A stretch of DNA of 64,000 nt from the NCBI GenBank assembly GCA_012514535.1, contig JAAZAA010000060.1:1-64000 (forward strand), in the 5' to 3' direction. Below the pieces are notes generated by a model that ran no database searches, was not told the origin of the DNA, and worked only from the letters and a program-made list of their open reading frames with translations. Below are positions 53,241-62,473 of the stretch, in pieces. Position numbers and translations under genes: made by a program. This DNA is from Myxococcales bacterium. Its GTDB lineage: Bacteria > Myxococcota_A > Polyangia > Polyangiales > Polyangiaceae. Numbering within the stretch: position 1 is the first letter of the stretch; each line of letters begins with the position of its first letter.

Positions 53241-56200
53241 ATGCCAGGGACCAGGGACCCCGCTGCGGGATGGCTACGTGCGCTCCGCCGCGGTGGCGCT
53301 GGTCTCGCCCTGGCGTTGGTGCTCACGCCGGCACCGACCTTCGCCGAGGCGGGGGCGAGCGCGCTCCGGGCGGCGTCGGCGAAGAAGGGCGCGAAGCGAC
53401 CCGAGCGTCAGGTCCAGGGGGCGCGCCCCACGGTGCAGAAGCAGCAGGCAGAGGCGGCGCGCGCCGCACGTTCGCGGCGCCTGCAGATGCAGATCCCCGA
53501 ACGCCTGCGGGTGGCGTTGCAACATCAGATCGACCAGCGCATCGCGGAGAACGTCGCCGCCTCCGCGGCCCTGCGCGACGAGGCCATCGAGCTCTTGCGG
53601 GCGCTGGTCGATGGGGCGCCGCGTGGGTCGGCGGATCTGCCCGAAGCGTTGATGCGCCTGGGTGAGCTCGAGTGGGAACGCGCCCGCGAGGTCTTCCTCG
53701 CAGAGTTTCGGGAGTGGGAGCGGTCGCCCGCGGAGGATCGCGAGGCGCCGCCGACGCCGGACTACTCGACGGCTCGGGGGCGCTTCCAGCGCGTCCTGAA
53801 GGAGCACAAGAGCTACCGAGACTACGATCTGGCCTTGTACGTCGATGGCGTGCTGGCGCAGGAGGAGGGGCAGGCGGAGCAAGCGCTGCGACGCTTCAAT
53901 CTGATCCTGTCGTGGTTTCCGAAGAGCCGCTTCGTCCCCGACGCCCACATGGTGCGGGCGGAGTACGAGTTCACGAAGCCGGCGCCGGACTACGCGCGTG
54001 CCCTCGCCGAGTACGAGAAGGTGCTGAGCTTCCAGGGGACGGAGCTCCGCGACCTCGCGCTGTTCAAGAGCGCCTGGACGTTGTGGCGCCTCGGCAGACA
54101 AGACGAGGCGGCGAAGCGCTTCCTGACGGTCTTCAAGGACACGGCGGAGGCGGACCGCCGATCGAGCGCGCGGCGGGCCGAGATCGACGAGCTGCAACGG
54201 GAGGCGCTGCGGAACCTCGTCACCGTGTTCGCCGAGGACGAGCGCAACACGGCGGAGGACATGCACCGCTTCCTCGTCGACGCCGGTGGGGAGCGCTTCG
54301 CGGGGAGAATCGTGCTGGCCCTCGCGGAGACGTTCTACGATCAAGCCCACTACGAGCGGGGCATCGAAGCCTATCGGCTGCTCCTGAAGCTCGAGCCGAC
54401 GCACCCCAGGGCGTACCGGCACGCGCTGCGCATCGCCCAGGGGCACTCCACGATCGAGTCCTGGGAGGCCCTCGAGCAGGACTATCGGCAGGCGATCGCG
54501 ACGTACGCGCCGCCGTCCCCGGTGAACCCGGCGGGCGCCGCGACGAAGGAGAAGCAGCCATCGCCGCAGGGCGCCGCTCCCCAGGCTTCGGCGTGGCACG
54601 CCGCCCAGTCCGCGGCGACACGCCAGCGCGCGGTCGCGGCCATCGAGAAGCAGCTGCGGCAGGACGCGATCGGCCTGCACGCGAAGGCGCAGGCAGATGA
54701 GAGCCGGTCGGAGTTCGAGGGCGCGAAGCGACTCTACGCGGTGTACCTGGACCGCTTCGGCGAGGACGCGGCCGCCTACGAGATGCACTTCAACGCGGGG
54801 GAGATCGACTTTTACCACCTGGAGGACGCCCGCGGCGCGGCGAAGAACTACCTCGCGGCGGTGCGGCTGAAGCCGCAGGGTGCGCTCTCGCGCGACGCGC
54901 TGTTCAACGCCCTCACGGCCCTCGAGGTGGCGCGCGCGGACGAGTTCGACGCGGCCCAGGCCGCCGGGCGACCGCCGGAGGAGACCCCGACGGACAAACA
55001 GCTCACGGAGGCGATGGAACTCTACGTGGCGACGTACCCGGAGGACGCGGCCGTGCCGGACCTGCTCTTCCGCCAGGGGAAGCTGTATTACGACTACGGC
55101 GTCTTCGATCCCGCGGTGCGCCAGTGGGGGTTGTTGCTCGAGAAGTACCCGCGCAGCGCCGAGGCCAAGGGCGCAGGGGAGCTCATCCTCGACTCGTTCA
55201 ACCGGAGTAAGGACTACGAGAACATCGAGGTGTGGGCGCGGCGCTTGAAGACGGCGCCCGCCTTCAGCGCGTCCGCCGAACAGAAGAAGCTCGACGAGCT
55301 CATCGTCGGCGCGGTGTTCAAGCAGGGCGAGCAGCTGGCGGCCGCTGGGGCCCACGGGCGCTCCGCTCAGGCCTACCTGCGCGCGGCGCGGGAGTTCCCC
55401 GGTGAGTCCCGCGCCGCCCAGGCCGCGGTGAACGCCGAGGTCGAGGCCAAGCGCGCGGGTGACCTCGCCACCCTGGCCGCGGCCGCGACGCTGCTGGCGG
55501 AGAAGTTCGGCGATCGGAAGGAGGTGCCGGAGGGGCTCTGGATCGCCGCCACGACCTACCAGGAGATCGGTTCCTTCGCGGAGGCCGCGGGCTACCACGA
55601 GCAGATCGCCGCGCGCTTTCGGCGGAGCAAGTACCATAAGGACGCCGCCTTCAACGCGGTGCTGCTGCGCGCGGCGGTGGGCGACGAGCCGGGGGCGATC
55701 CGCGCGGGCGAGGCGTTCCAACGGGCGTACCCGCGGGACGCGCTCACGCCGGAGGTGACGTTCTTGATGGGCAAGGCCTACGAACGCGCGGAGAAATGGC
55801 GGGAGGCCGACCAGCTCTACGCGCGTTATGCCCGCAACGCGCCCAACCCGAACCGGCGCATCGAGGCGTGGGTGCGGCTCGCGCTCGTGCGGCGAGACGA
55901 CCCGGCAGGACGCACGCGCGCCTTGGACCAGGCGATCAAGCTCCACAAGAGCTACCAACAGAAGCTGGACGACGACGGGCGCTACTTCTCCGCGCAGGCG
56001 CGTTACCTGAGCGGCACGCGTTGGCTCGAGGAGTTCGAGGCGGTGACCATCGAGGGTGACGTGCGGCAGCTCCAACAGCGCCTCCGCAAGAAGAGCCAGC
56101 TGCTCAAGAAGGCCGCGGACGAGTTCCTCGCGGCGTCGAAGATGGGAGTCGCGGAGTGGACCACCGCCTCGCTCTACCAGATCGGCCACACCTACGAGTC

Positions 56201-56714
56201 CTTCGCCAAGGCTCTCCTCGAGGCGGCGCCACCGCCGGAGCTGAGCGAGAGTGACGCGGAGGCGTATCGTCAATCCATCGACGAGTTCGTCATCCCCATC
56301 GAGGAGCGCAGCATCGAGGCCTATGAGAGCGGTTGGCTCAAGGCGGTCGAGCTCGGGATCTTCAATGAGTGGACGGCGAAGATGCGCGGCGCTCTCGGGC
56401 GTCTCTCGAGCGAGCTGTATCCGCCGCTGGAGGAGGTGGGCTTCCAGGTGCGCTCCGCGAGCACGTCGCCCTTGCCGCCCCTCATCGTGGGGCTGCGGCG
56501 GGAGGCGGATGGACGGAGCTCTCCCTATCTGATGCCGAGCTCGGGCCGCGGTGACGAGGCGGAACGCGATACCCCACAAGACGGCGTCCAGCGGGAGGAA
56601 AACCAGCGCACCGACACCGGTGGCGGTGACCCCCAGCGCGAACGATCCCGCGGGGAAGGGGCTCAGCAGGAAGGGACCCGGCGTGTTGCAGCGGGCGGTG
56701 AGGTGCGTCGATGA
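53241..56714 (+). CDS. Large exported TPR protein (GltD/AgmU-like)
   Basis: 1157 residues from ATG 53241 (TTG 53202 is an alternative), with a signal peptide (GAGLALALVLTPAPTFAEA). Almost the whole length is TPR helices: ALMRLGELEWERAREVFLAEF, YVDGVLAQEEGQAEQALRRF, AFNAVLLRAAVGDEPGAIRAG and others. Length, signal peptide and the TPR lipoprotein directly downstream match the AgmU/GltD and AglT/GltE pair of Myxococcus gliding motility. No sequence comparison could be run. The last ~55 residues are a highly charged Arg/Glu/Gly/Asp tail unlike the rest. Stop and next start overlap (ATGA, 56711-56714). Confidence 0.85.
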   Translation: MPGTRDPAAGWLRALRRGGAGLALALVLTPAPTFAEAGASALRAASAKKGAKRPERQVQGARPTVQKQQAEAARAARSRRLQMQIPERLRVALQHQIDQRIAENVAASAALRDEAIELLRALVDGAPRGSADLPEALMRLGELEWERAREVFLAEFREWERSPAEDREAPPTPDYSTARGRFQRVLKEHKSYRDYDLALYVDGVLAQEEGQAEQALRRFNLILSWFPKSRFVPDAHMVRAEYEFTKPAPDYARALAEYEKVLSFQGTELRDLALFKSAWTLWRLGRQDEAAKRFLTVFKDTAEADRRSSARRAEIDELQREALRNLVTVFAEDERNTAEDMHRFLVDAGGERFAGRIVLALAETFYDQAHYERGIEAYRLLLKLEPTHPRAYRHALRIAQGHSTIESWEALEQDYRQAIATYAPPSPVNPAGAATKEKQPSPQGAAPQASAWHAAQSAATRQRAVAAIEKQLRQDAIGLHAKAQADESRSEFEGAKRLYAVYLDRFGEDAAAYEMHFNAGEIDFYHLEDARGAAKNYLAAVRLKPQGALSRDALFNALTALEVARADEFDAAQAAGRPPEETPTDKQLTEAMELYVATYPEDAAVPDLLFRQGKLYYDYGVFDPAVRQWGLLLEKYPRSAEAKGAGELILDSFNRSKDYENIEVWARRLKTAPAFSASAEQKKLDELIVGAVFKQGEQLAAAGAHGRSAQAYLRAAREFPGESRAAQAAVNAEVEAKRAGDLATLAAAATLLAEKFGDRKEVPEGLWIAATTYQEIGSFAEAAGYHEQIAARFRRSKYHKDAAFNAVLLRAAVGDEPGAIRAGEAFQRAYPRDALTPEVTFLMGKAYERAEKWREADQLYARYARNAPNPNRRIEAWVRLALVRRDDPAGRTRALDQAIKLHKSYQQKLDDDGRYFSAQARYLSGTRWLEEFEAVTIEGDVRQLQQRLRKKSQLLKKAADEFLAASKMGVAEWTTASLYQIGHTYESFAKALLEAAPPPELSESDAEAYRQSIDEFVIPIEERSIEAYESGWLKAVELGIFNEWTAKMRGALGRLSSELYPPLEEVGFQVRSASTSPLPPLIVGLRREADGRSSPYLMPSSGRGDEAERDTPQDGVQREENQRTDTGGGDPQRERSRGEGAQQEGTRRVAAGGEVRR

Positions 56715-57799
56715 GGACGGGCAGCGCTTCGTGGCTCCTGGTCGCGCTGGGCCTCCTCGGGGGCGCTTGCGGCGGCGCACGGGCAGGAGCCGACGCGGCG
56801 CGTCCTCCCGCGGCTCCGGAGGCGCTCGCGGCCCTCGCCCAGGGCGTCGAGGCGGAGGACGAGGAAGGCGCCCTACGCCATTTCGAGCGCGCCGTGGCTC
56901 AGGATCCGGAGCTCTGGGAGGCTCGGTACGATCTGGGCGTGGTCCTGGCGAATCGGGGGGACCTCGAGCGCGCCGAGCAGGAGCTGGCCCGCGCCCATGC
57001 GTCCGCGCCGGAGGCCGAGGACGTCGTCGTGGCGTTGGCAGAGGTGCGGCGGCGTCGAGGCGAGCCCGCAGGGGCGGTGGAGGTCCTGGAGGCCTTCGTC
57101 GCGGCGCAGCCGCGGGCGCTCACCGCGCGGACGGCGCTCGTGGCGGCGCTGCGGGAGGTGGGCGCCACGGACCGGGCGATCACCCAGGCGCGCGAGGTGT
57201 TGGTGCAGCGCCCGGGTGACGCGCGTGCCCTCAGCGAGCTGGCCATGGCCCACCTCGACCGCGGTGAGGTCGACGCCGCCGACCTGCTCGTCCGTCAGGC
57301 GCTGGCCGCGGAGCGAAGGACCGCGGCCGCGGAGCGCACCGCGGGGCTCGTCGCCTGGCGTCGGGGGGAGGACGCCGTGGCGTTCCGTCACTTCCAGGCC
57401 GCCGCGGAGCTGGATCCGAGGGACGCGACCGCCCAGTTGAACATGGGGTCCGTGCTCCTCATGGCCGGAGTGTACGACCGCGCCGCGACGGCGTTCCGGA
57501 GCGTGCTGGAGAACGAGCCCGCCAACGTCGACGCGGCGCTCGGGCTCGCCGCCGCCCTGCGCGGGTTGGGCAGTCGCGAGGACGCCACCCCCTACGCCGA
57601 AGCGGAGCGCTTGCTCCGCGGCGTGCTCGAGGCTCAGCCACGGCACCCCGAAGCGGCCTTCAACCTGGGCGTCTTGTATCTGCGGAACCTCGACCGTCGA
57701 GCGGACGCGAAGGCGTACCTGGAGCGCGCCAAGAAGAATGCGCCGAGCAAGTCGGAGACGTACCGGCGGGCGACCGAGCTGCTCGAGGAGCTGCGCTGA
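56711..57799 (+). CDS. TPR lipoprotein (GltE/AglT-like)
   Basis: 362 residues. The signal SWLLVALGLLGGAC ends in a lipobox. TPR units run throughout: DEEGALRHFERAVAQDPELW, ARYDLGVVLANRGDLERAEQ, ALSELAMAHLDRGEVDAADL, QLNMGSVLLMAGVYDRAATA, and a closing helix. It is translationally coupled to the large TPR protein, so the two probably assemble in the periplasm. Gliding-related is inference from the pair architecture. The next gene starts two bases after the stop. Confidence 0.85.
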   Translation: MRTGSASWLLVALGLLGGACGGARAGADAARPPAAPEALAALAQGVEAEDEEGALRHFERAVAQDPELWEARYDLGVVLANRGDLERAEQELARAHASAPEAEDVVVALAEVRRRRGEPAGAVEVLEAFVAAQPRALTARTALVAALREVGATDRAITQAREVLVQRPGDARALSELAMAHLDRGEVDAADLLVRQALAAERRTAAAERTAGLVAWRRGEDAVAFRHFQAAAELDPRDATAQLNMGSVLLMAGVYDRAATAFRSVLENEPANVDAALGLAAALRGLGSREDATPYAEAERLLRGVLEAQPRHPEAAFNLGVLYLRNLDRRADAKAYLERAKKNAPSKSETYRRATELLEELR

Positions 57800-57801
57800 A
57801 C

Positions 57802-59307
57802 ATGGCGCGCCCGGGCGGCGACGACGTCCGCTTCGACCTGGTGTTCCGCGGGGGGCGCGTCTACGACGGGAGCGGGCGACCTCCCGTCGTCGCGGACGTC
57901 GCGGTCACCGACGACCGGGTGGTGCGGGTCGGCGACGTGCCGGACCGAGGGAGCGTCGAGGTGGACGCTCAGGGGCTGTGTCTGGCTCCTGGCTTCATCG
58001 ACGTGCACTCGCACGACGACTTCGCTGCGCTGCTCGAGCCCGCGCTCCCCTTCAAGGTCATGCAGGGGGTCACGACGGAGATCGTCGGCAACTGCGGCAT
58101 GGGCGTCGCGCCCTTCGAGCCTGCGCTCGCGTTGGCTCGGAGCTTTCATCCGGGCTGCGAGCTGGCCCCGTGGGCGGGCCACCGCGGCTACCTGGAGCGC
58201 CTCGACGCCGAGCCACCGAGCGCGAACGTCGCCGTGTTGGCGGGGCACGGCACCCTCCGCTCGGCGGTGCTGGGCGAGGACTGCAGGCGCGCGGCGACGG
58301 ACGCGGAGCTGACGCAGATGATGCGGCTGCTGGACGAGGCCCTGCAGGCGGGCGTGCTGGGGCTGAGCACGGGGCTCATCTACGAGCCGGGCCGCGACGC
58401 ATCTGAAGCGGAGCTCGTGGAGCTGGCGCGGCAGCTGGGTGAGGGCGGGCTCTACACGACCCACGTGCGCAGCGAAGCCGACGCGCTCCTCGACGCGGTC
58501 GCGGAGGCGCTCGCGCTCGGGGAGAGGACTGGCGTGAGCGTGCAGCTCTCCCACCACAAGGCGAGCGGACGCAACAACTGGGGGAAGGTCGTCGACTCCC
58601 TGGCGATGGTGGACGCGGCGCGCCAGCGCGGCGCGGACGTGTGGCTCGATCAGTATCCCTACACCGCGAGCAGCACGAGCCTCGCGGCGGTGCTCGCGAG
58701 CGGGTCCCTGCAGGGCCACGGGCGGATGGGCGAGCTGCGGCCCCAGGACGTGGTGCTCGCCACGGTGGAGGGGCAGCCGGAGTGGGAAGGAGCGCCCCTC
58801 GGTGAGCTCGCTCGGAGCTGGCAGATCGGGGTGGAGGACGCTGCTCGTCGGGTGCTCGCCGCCGACGCCCACGCCTGGGTGGTGGTGCACGGGATGTGCG
58901 AAGAGGACGTCCGGCGCGTCCTCCAGCACCCGGCGACGATGATCGGCTCCGATGGCCTCCCGACGTCGCTCGGTCGTCCTCACCCGCGCCTGTATGGGAC
59001 CTTTCCCCGGATCTTGGGGCATTACGCCCGTGACGTGGCGCTGCTGCCTCTGGAGCGCGCGATCCACAAAATGACCGCGCTGCCAGCGGCGCGCTTTGGG
59101 CTCCGTGGACGCGGAAAGATCGAGCCCGGCGCCTTCGCCGACCTCGTGCTGTTCGACGCCGCCACCATCCTCGATCAGGCGACCTTCGACGCGCCGCGCC
59201 GACCACCGGCCGGCGTGCGCGACGTGTACGTCAACGGTCGTGCCGTGGTTCGAGGAGGAAGGCACCTGGGCACGCGACCCGGCCGAGCCCTGCGCCGGGC
59301 CGCGTGA
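57802..59307 (+). CDS. N-acyl-D-amino-acid deacylase / D-aminoacylase
   Basis: 501 residues. Amidohydrolase-superfamily landmarks: LVFRGGRVYDGSG at the N-terminus, APGFIDVHSHDD (zinc His pair), QGVTTEIVGNCGMGV, a metal-bridging region around VQLSHHKASGRNNWGK, IGSDGLPTSLGRPHPR, and the C-terminal composite-domain end GRGKIEPGAFADLVLFD. It removes acyl groups from N-acyl-D-amino acids or related N-acyl/carbamoyl compounds; the exact substrate is not clear. It sits two bases after the TPR lipoprotein and may be co-transcribed with it. Confidence 0.9.
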   Translation: MARPGGDDVRFDLVFRGGRVYDGSGRPPVVADVAVTDDRVVRVGDVPDRGSVEVDAQGLCLAPGFIDVHSHDDFAALLEPALPFKVMQGVTTEIVGNCGMGVAPFEPALALARSFHPGCELAPWAGHRGYLERLDAEPPSANVAVLAGHGTLRSAVLGEDCRRAATDAELTQMMRLLDEALQAGVLGLSTGLIYEPGRDASEAELVELARQLGEGGLYTTHVRSEADALLDAVAEALALGERTGVSVQLSHHKASGRNNWGKVVDSLAMVDAARQRGADVWLDQYPYTASSTSLAAVLASGSLQGHGRMGELRPQDVVLATVEGQPEWEGAPLGELARSWQIGVEDAARRVLAADAHAWVVVHGMCEEDVRRVLQHPATMIGSDGLPTSLGRPHPRLYGTFPRILGHYARDVALLPLERAIHKMTALPAARFGLRGRGKIEPGAFADLVLFDAATILDQATFDAPRRPPAGVRDVYVNGRAVVRGGRHLGTRPGRALRRAA

Positions 59308-59332
59308 CGACGAGGTCCCCCCTGGTCTCTCC

Positions 59333-60103
59333 TCAGCCGCCCGCCTCTCGATGGGTCGGGTTGCGTGCCATCAAGCTCAACAGCTCGAACTGCGAGCGCA
59401 CGTTCAGCTTCCGGTAGATGGCCTTGAGGTGGTTGCGCACCGTGTGTGTGCTGATCACCAGGTCTTGGGCGATGTCCTTGACCCGCCGACCGGAGGCGAG
59501 CGCCTCCACGATCTGGCGCTCCCGCATGCTGAGACGGTCCGCGTGCTCCTTGGGGAGCTCGCCGATCTTGTCGGCTTCGCCCGTCACGTCTGCGGGATAG
59601 AAGCCGGCATATCGCGCGGCGGTGATGGTCTCTTCGCTCGCGGACTCCTCGTCGACGTCCGGAGAGGCAAGCTTCTGCATCGCCTGGCGCTGCATCTTCG
59701 CCGCCGCCCACACTTCCATTTGGGCCTCGGCGACACGGCTGACCTGCAGCGCCTCCCGGAGCACCTTCGCGAGCTGCGCTGGCTGCACCGGCTTCGCGAC
59801 GAATCGATAGATACCGGCGGTGTTCACCGCCTCGATCAGCGCCTCGCGGTCGGCGCTCCCCGACAGCATGACGCGGAGCACCTTGGGGTGCCGCTTCTGC
59901 GCCTCTGCCAAGAACTCGACGCCCTTCATGTCGGGCACCTCGTCGGCGCAGACCACCACGTCCACGGGCTGCTCGTCGAGGATGTTGAAACCCTCTTGGG
60001 CGCTCGAGGCACTAATGAACTCGTAGGGCTCCTTGTGTAGAGCCGATTGGATGCTCGCGAATACTTCGGGCTCGTCATCCACAATCAGGACCTTGCGCGT
60101 CAT
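59333..60103 (-). CDS. LuxR-type response regulator lacking the acceptor Asp
   Basis: 256 residues from ATG 60103. The receiver (1-120) has the acidic pocket (VDDEPE) and the conserved Lys104 in VAKPVQP. The segment DVVVCADEVPDMKGVEFL aligns with the usual DVVVSDxRMPGMxGVEFL, which puts Ala53 at the phospho-acceptor position with Asp one residue later. The C-terminal HTH (about 190-250) is a LuxR-type: SMRERQIVEALASGRRVKDI and VISTHTVRNHLKAIYRKLNV. It may work without phosphorylation or use the shifted Asp. No partner kinase is adjacent. Confidence 0.92.
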   Translation of the reverse strand: MTRKVLIVDDEPEVFASIQSALHKEPYEFISASSAQEGFNILDEQPVDVVVCADEVPDMKGVEFLAEAQKRHPKVLRVMLSGSADREALIEAVNTAGIYRFVAKPVQPAQLAKVLREALQVSRVAEAQMEVWAAAKMQRQAMQKLASPDVDEESASEETITAARYAGFYPADVTGEADKIGELPKEHADRLSMRERQIVEALASGRRVKDIAQDLVISTHTVRNHLKAIYRKLNVRSQFELLSLMARNPTHREAGG

Positions 60104-60265
60104 CGATCGCTCCCCGTCCAGGCCGAGCCCTCTTTGGCTCGGGTTGCTCTGCAATGGGCTGACCCAGCCTAACTGGCGTCGAAGGTTTGGGACGGGCGCC
60201 GGGCCTGGGGCTTGAGCGTCGTGGATGATTCTGCAACGGCTCCTCCGGCTGAAGTGGAGCTTGGA

Positions 60266-60281
60266 TGGCACTTTCATTGCA
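60266..60281 (+). promoter_or_regulatory. Consensus sigma-54 (RpoN) promoter
   Basis: TGGCAC, five bases (TTTCA), TTGCA. GG (60267-60268) and GC (60279-60280) are ten bases apart, exactly the -24/-12 spacing. The predicted start is about 60292, some 100 bases upstream of the ATG of the 71-residue protein. The sequence is AT-rich against its surroundings. Confidence 0.75.
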
Positions 60282-60393
60282 CTGGTCCGCTTCACTGCAC
60301 CGGTCCGCGGAGCCGTGCCGTTGCTCGCCTCGGCCCTGTGTCGGTGTGAGCGGCGTCACCAACGGGGATGCCCGAGAGCAGGGAGGGATCGAA

Positions 60394-60609
60394 ATGAGCG
60401 ACAAGAAGACGAAGGGCGAGCGCTCGGCTTCGAGCAAGAAGCGCAAGATCCTCGCGGATCTCCACTCGGGGATGGTGTTGCTGGCCCGCTTCGCCGATCA
60501 GGCCGACGCGCCCGCGGGGGAGTCGGACGCGAGCGGTTCGCGGCGTTCGCAGGACGTGCGGCGCGTACTCAACGCACCGACGCCCCCCTCCAAGCACCGC
60601 TGGAACTGA
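60394..60609 (+). CDS. Small basic protein behind a sigma-54 promoter
   Basis: 71 residues from ATG 60394, with GGAGGG at about eight bases upstream, one of the best ribosome sites in the window. The N-terminus is Lys/Ser/Thr-rich (SDKKTKGERSASSKKRK), then a short hydrophobic helix (ILADLHSGMVLLARFADQ), then an Arg/Ser/Pro-rich tail. No family recognised. The RpoN-type promoter suggests condition-specific expression. No signal peptide. Confidence 0.7.
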   Translation: MSDKKTKGERSASSKKRKILADLHSGMVLLARFADQADAPAGESDASGSRRSQDVRRVLNAPTPPSKHRWN

Positions 60610-60664
60610 GCTGGGAGGCGGGCGCAGGCGCCTCATCCGGGGACGACGAGGTGCGTCCGACGTC

Positions 60665-61807
60665 TCAACGCGGTTTGCCTCGGGGCCCCCGTGGGCGCCC
60701 GGCGCTCCGGTTCGCCTTGACCGATCCGGGACGCGGCGCTCCGCCGCGAGGCCGCAGCGCCTGTTGGCGAGACAGCTCCTCGGTGAGCGCGTGATAGCTG
60801 TCGAGCCGATCGCGAGCGAGCTGGCCGTTTCGCACCGCGGCGAGCACCGCGCAGTCCGGCTCGGTGCGGTGGCGGCAATCGCGGAAGCGGCAGGCGGCGG
60901 CCAGCTCTTGGACGTCGTCGAACCCGCCGACGTCGTCTTCGTCCGCGGACAGCGCGAACTCACGCATGCCGGGCGTGTCGACGAGGAGCACGCCGCTCTC
61001 CGTGAGGAAGAGCTCCCGATGGGTCGTCGTGTGGCGTCCCCGCGCGTCCTGCTCGCGCTCGGCGCCCGTCTTCTGTGCGGTTCGCCCGAGGAGCGCGTTG
61101 ACGATGCTCGATTTACCGACTCCCGACAGCCCGACCAGGCCCACGGTCGATCCGGGCCGGAGTCGCTCGCGGAGCTGGTCGAGCCCGCCCTCCGTGGTGG
61201 CGCTGGTGGGGATCACCGGGACCTGGGCAAAGCGCTCCCGCAGCGCCGTGACCAGCGCGTCCGCGTCCGGGCAGAGGTCGGCCTTGTTGAGGGCGATGAG
61301 CGCCTGGGCGCCCCCTTGCGCCACCGCTGACAGGTAGCGCTCGATGCGCCGCGGGTTGACGCTGCGGCGCGCGACCGCGTCGTGGACCCCGGGTCGGGGG
61401 AGCTGGCAGACGACGACGACGTCGTCGACGTTCGCGACGATGGTCTGCGGCTCCCGTCGACGCCCGGCGGCGCCGCGCTCGAGGTGGCTGTGCCGAGTCA
61501 AGGTATGCTCGATGACGTGCAGCTCACCTCCGCTCCCCGGCGCGAGGAGGACCCAGTCACCGACCGTGGGCAGCAACGGCGTCGCGACCCCCGGCGTAGC
61601 CCGCTCGCGCTCCTCGTAGAGTCTCCCGGCGAGCACGGCCCGGTGCATGCCCTCCGCCGTGAGCACGTCCCATTCACCCCGGTGCTGGGCGACCACCCGC
61701 CCTGGCAACAGCTCACGGAGCTTCGGGTCCGCGTCGACCTGCGCGCGAAAGAACTCGGAGTATCCGAGCGCGTCGAGGGAGTTGATGGGCGCGGGCGAGT
61801 CGGCCAA
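60665..61807 (-). CDS. rsgA: Ribosome small subunit-dependent GTPase A
   Basis: About 380 residues from TTG 61807 (another TTG at 61819); no ATG is available before the OB-fold begins. It is circularly permuted: G4 NKADLC precedes G1 GLSGVGKSSIVN, and G3 DTPGMREF comes after. A zinc knuckle follows (CRFRDCRHRTEPDC). RsgA matures the 30S subunit. The C-terminus ends in an Arg/Pro/Gly-rich tail (RPRGPRGKPR). Divergent from a Nudix gene 57 bases away. Confidence 0.93.
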   Translation of the reverse strand: MADSPAPINSLDALGYSEFFRAQVDADPKLRELLPGRVVAQHRGEWDVLTAEGMHRAVLAGRLYEERERATPGVATPLLPTVGDWVLLAPGSGGELHVIEHTLTRHSHLERGAAGRRREPQTIVANVDDVVVVCQLPRPGVHDAVARRSVNPRRIERYLSAVAQGGAQALIALNKADLCPDADALVTALRERFAQVPVIPTSATTEGGLDQLRERLRPGSTVGLVGLSGVGKSSIVNALLGRTAQKTGAEREQDARGRHTTTHRELFLTESGVLLVDTPGMREFALSADEDDVGGFDDVQELAAACRFRDCRHRTEPDCAVLAAVRNGQLARDRLDSYHALTEELSRQQALRPRGGAPRPGSVKANRSAGRPRGPRGKPR

Positions 61808-61864
61808 AGTCCGCCCCAAGATGAGCTGTTTCCGAGGCGCGTCAAGGGCGCTCGAGGCGTCGAC

Positions 61865-62407
61865 ATGCTGAACCGCGCCGAGCTCCGCCGGAGCCTCGAG
61901 GCGCTGCAAGTCGCCGACGCCCTCGAGGGCGGGCACCGCTCCGCCGTCCTCGAGCTCTTGTCCCTCCCCGGGGACGTCGGATCGCGGACGCATTACGTGC
62001 CTGGACACCTCACCGCCAGCGCCTTCGTCCTGTCCCCCGACGAGAGCTCGTTGCTGCTGATCCATCACTCGAAGCTGGGCCGTTGGCTGCAGCCAGGGGG
62101 CCACCTCGATCCGGAGGACCAGTCGTTGCTCGCGGCGGCGCGGCGGGAGGTGAGCGAGGAGACCGGGCTGGACGACCTGGAGCTCCTCATCGGCCCCTTC
62201 GACGTCGACGTGCACGCGATCCCGTCAAGGGGCGATGCTCCCGCGCACTTGCATTTCGACGTGCGTTATTTGTTCTGCGCTCGATCGGAGGTCGTGCGGG
62301 GAGGGAGCGACGCTCTGGACGCCCGCTGGTTCCCGCTGCAGGCCTCGGGCGAGTGGGCGACCGACGAGTCCGTCCTGCGCGCGGTCCGGAAGCTCGCGTC
62401 CCGTTGA
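61865..62407 (+). CDS. Nudix hydrolase
   Basis: 180 residues from ATG 61865. The Nudix box keeps the metal-binding core (GGHLDPEDQSLLAA, then RREVSEETGL), with a one-residue shift in the first part seen in other members of this subfamily. Upstream residues TASAFVLSPDESSLLLIHH and GRWLQPGG are typical. It should hydrolyse a nucleoside diphosphate derivative; substrate unknown. Unlike the Nudix protein at 7698, the catalytic Glu residues are intact here. Confidence 0.9.
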   Translation: MLNRAELRRSLEALQVADALEGGHRSAVLELLSLPGDVGSRTHYVPGHLTASAFVLSPDESSLLLIHHSKLGRWLQPGGHLDPEDQSLLAAARREVSEETGLDDLELLIGPFDVDVHAIPSRGDAPAHLHFDVRYLFCARSEVVRGGSDALDARWFPLQASGEWATDESVLRAVRKLASR

Positions 62408-62473
62408 GCGAACGCCCCGGGAGCGCGCGCCGTCCGACGGTGAGGCTCCTGCGCGCCGCCGGAGCGGTGAGCC

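Noticed and set aside
53274..56780. 1168-residue open frame on the minus strand opposite the TPR gene
   Set aside because: It lies entirely antisense to a protein with clear TPR periodicity and is His/Arg/Leu-rich with no domain; long antisense frames are common in GC-rich DNA.
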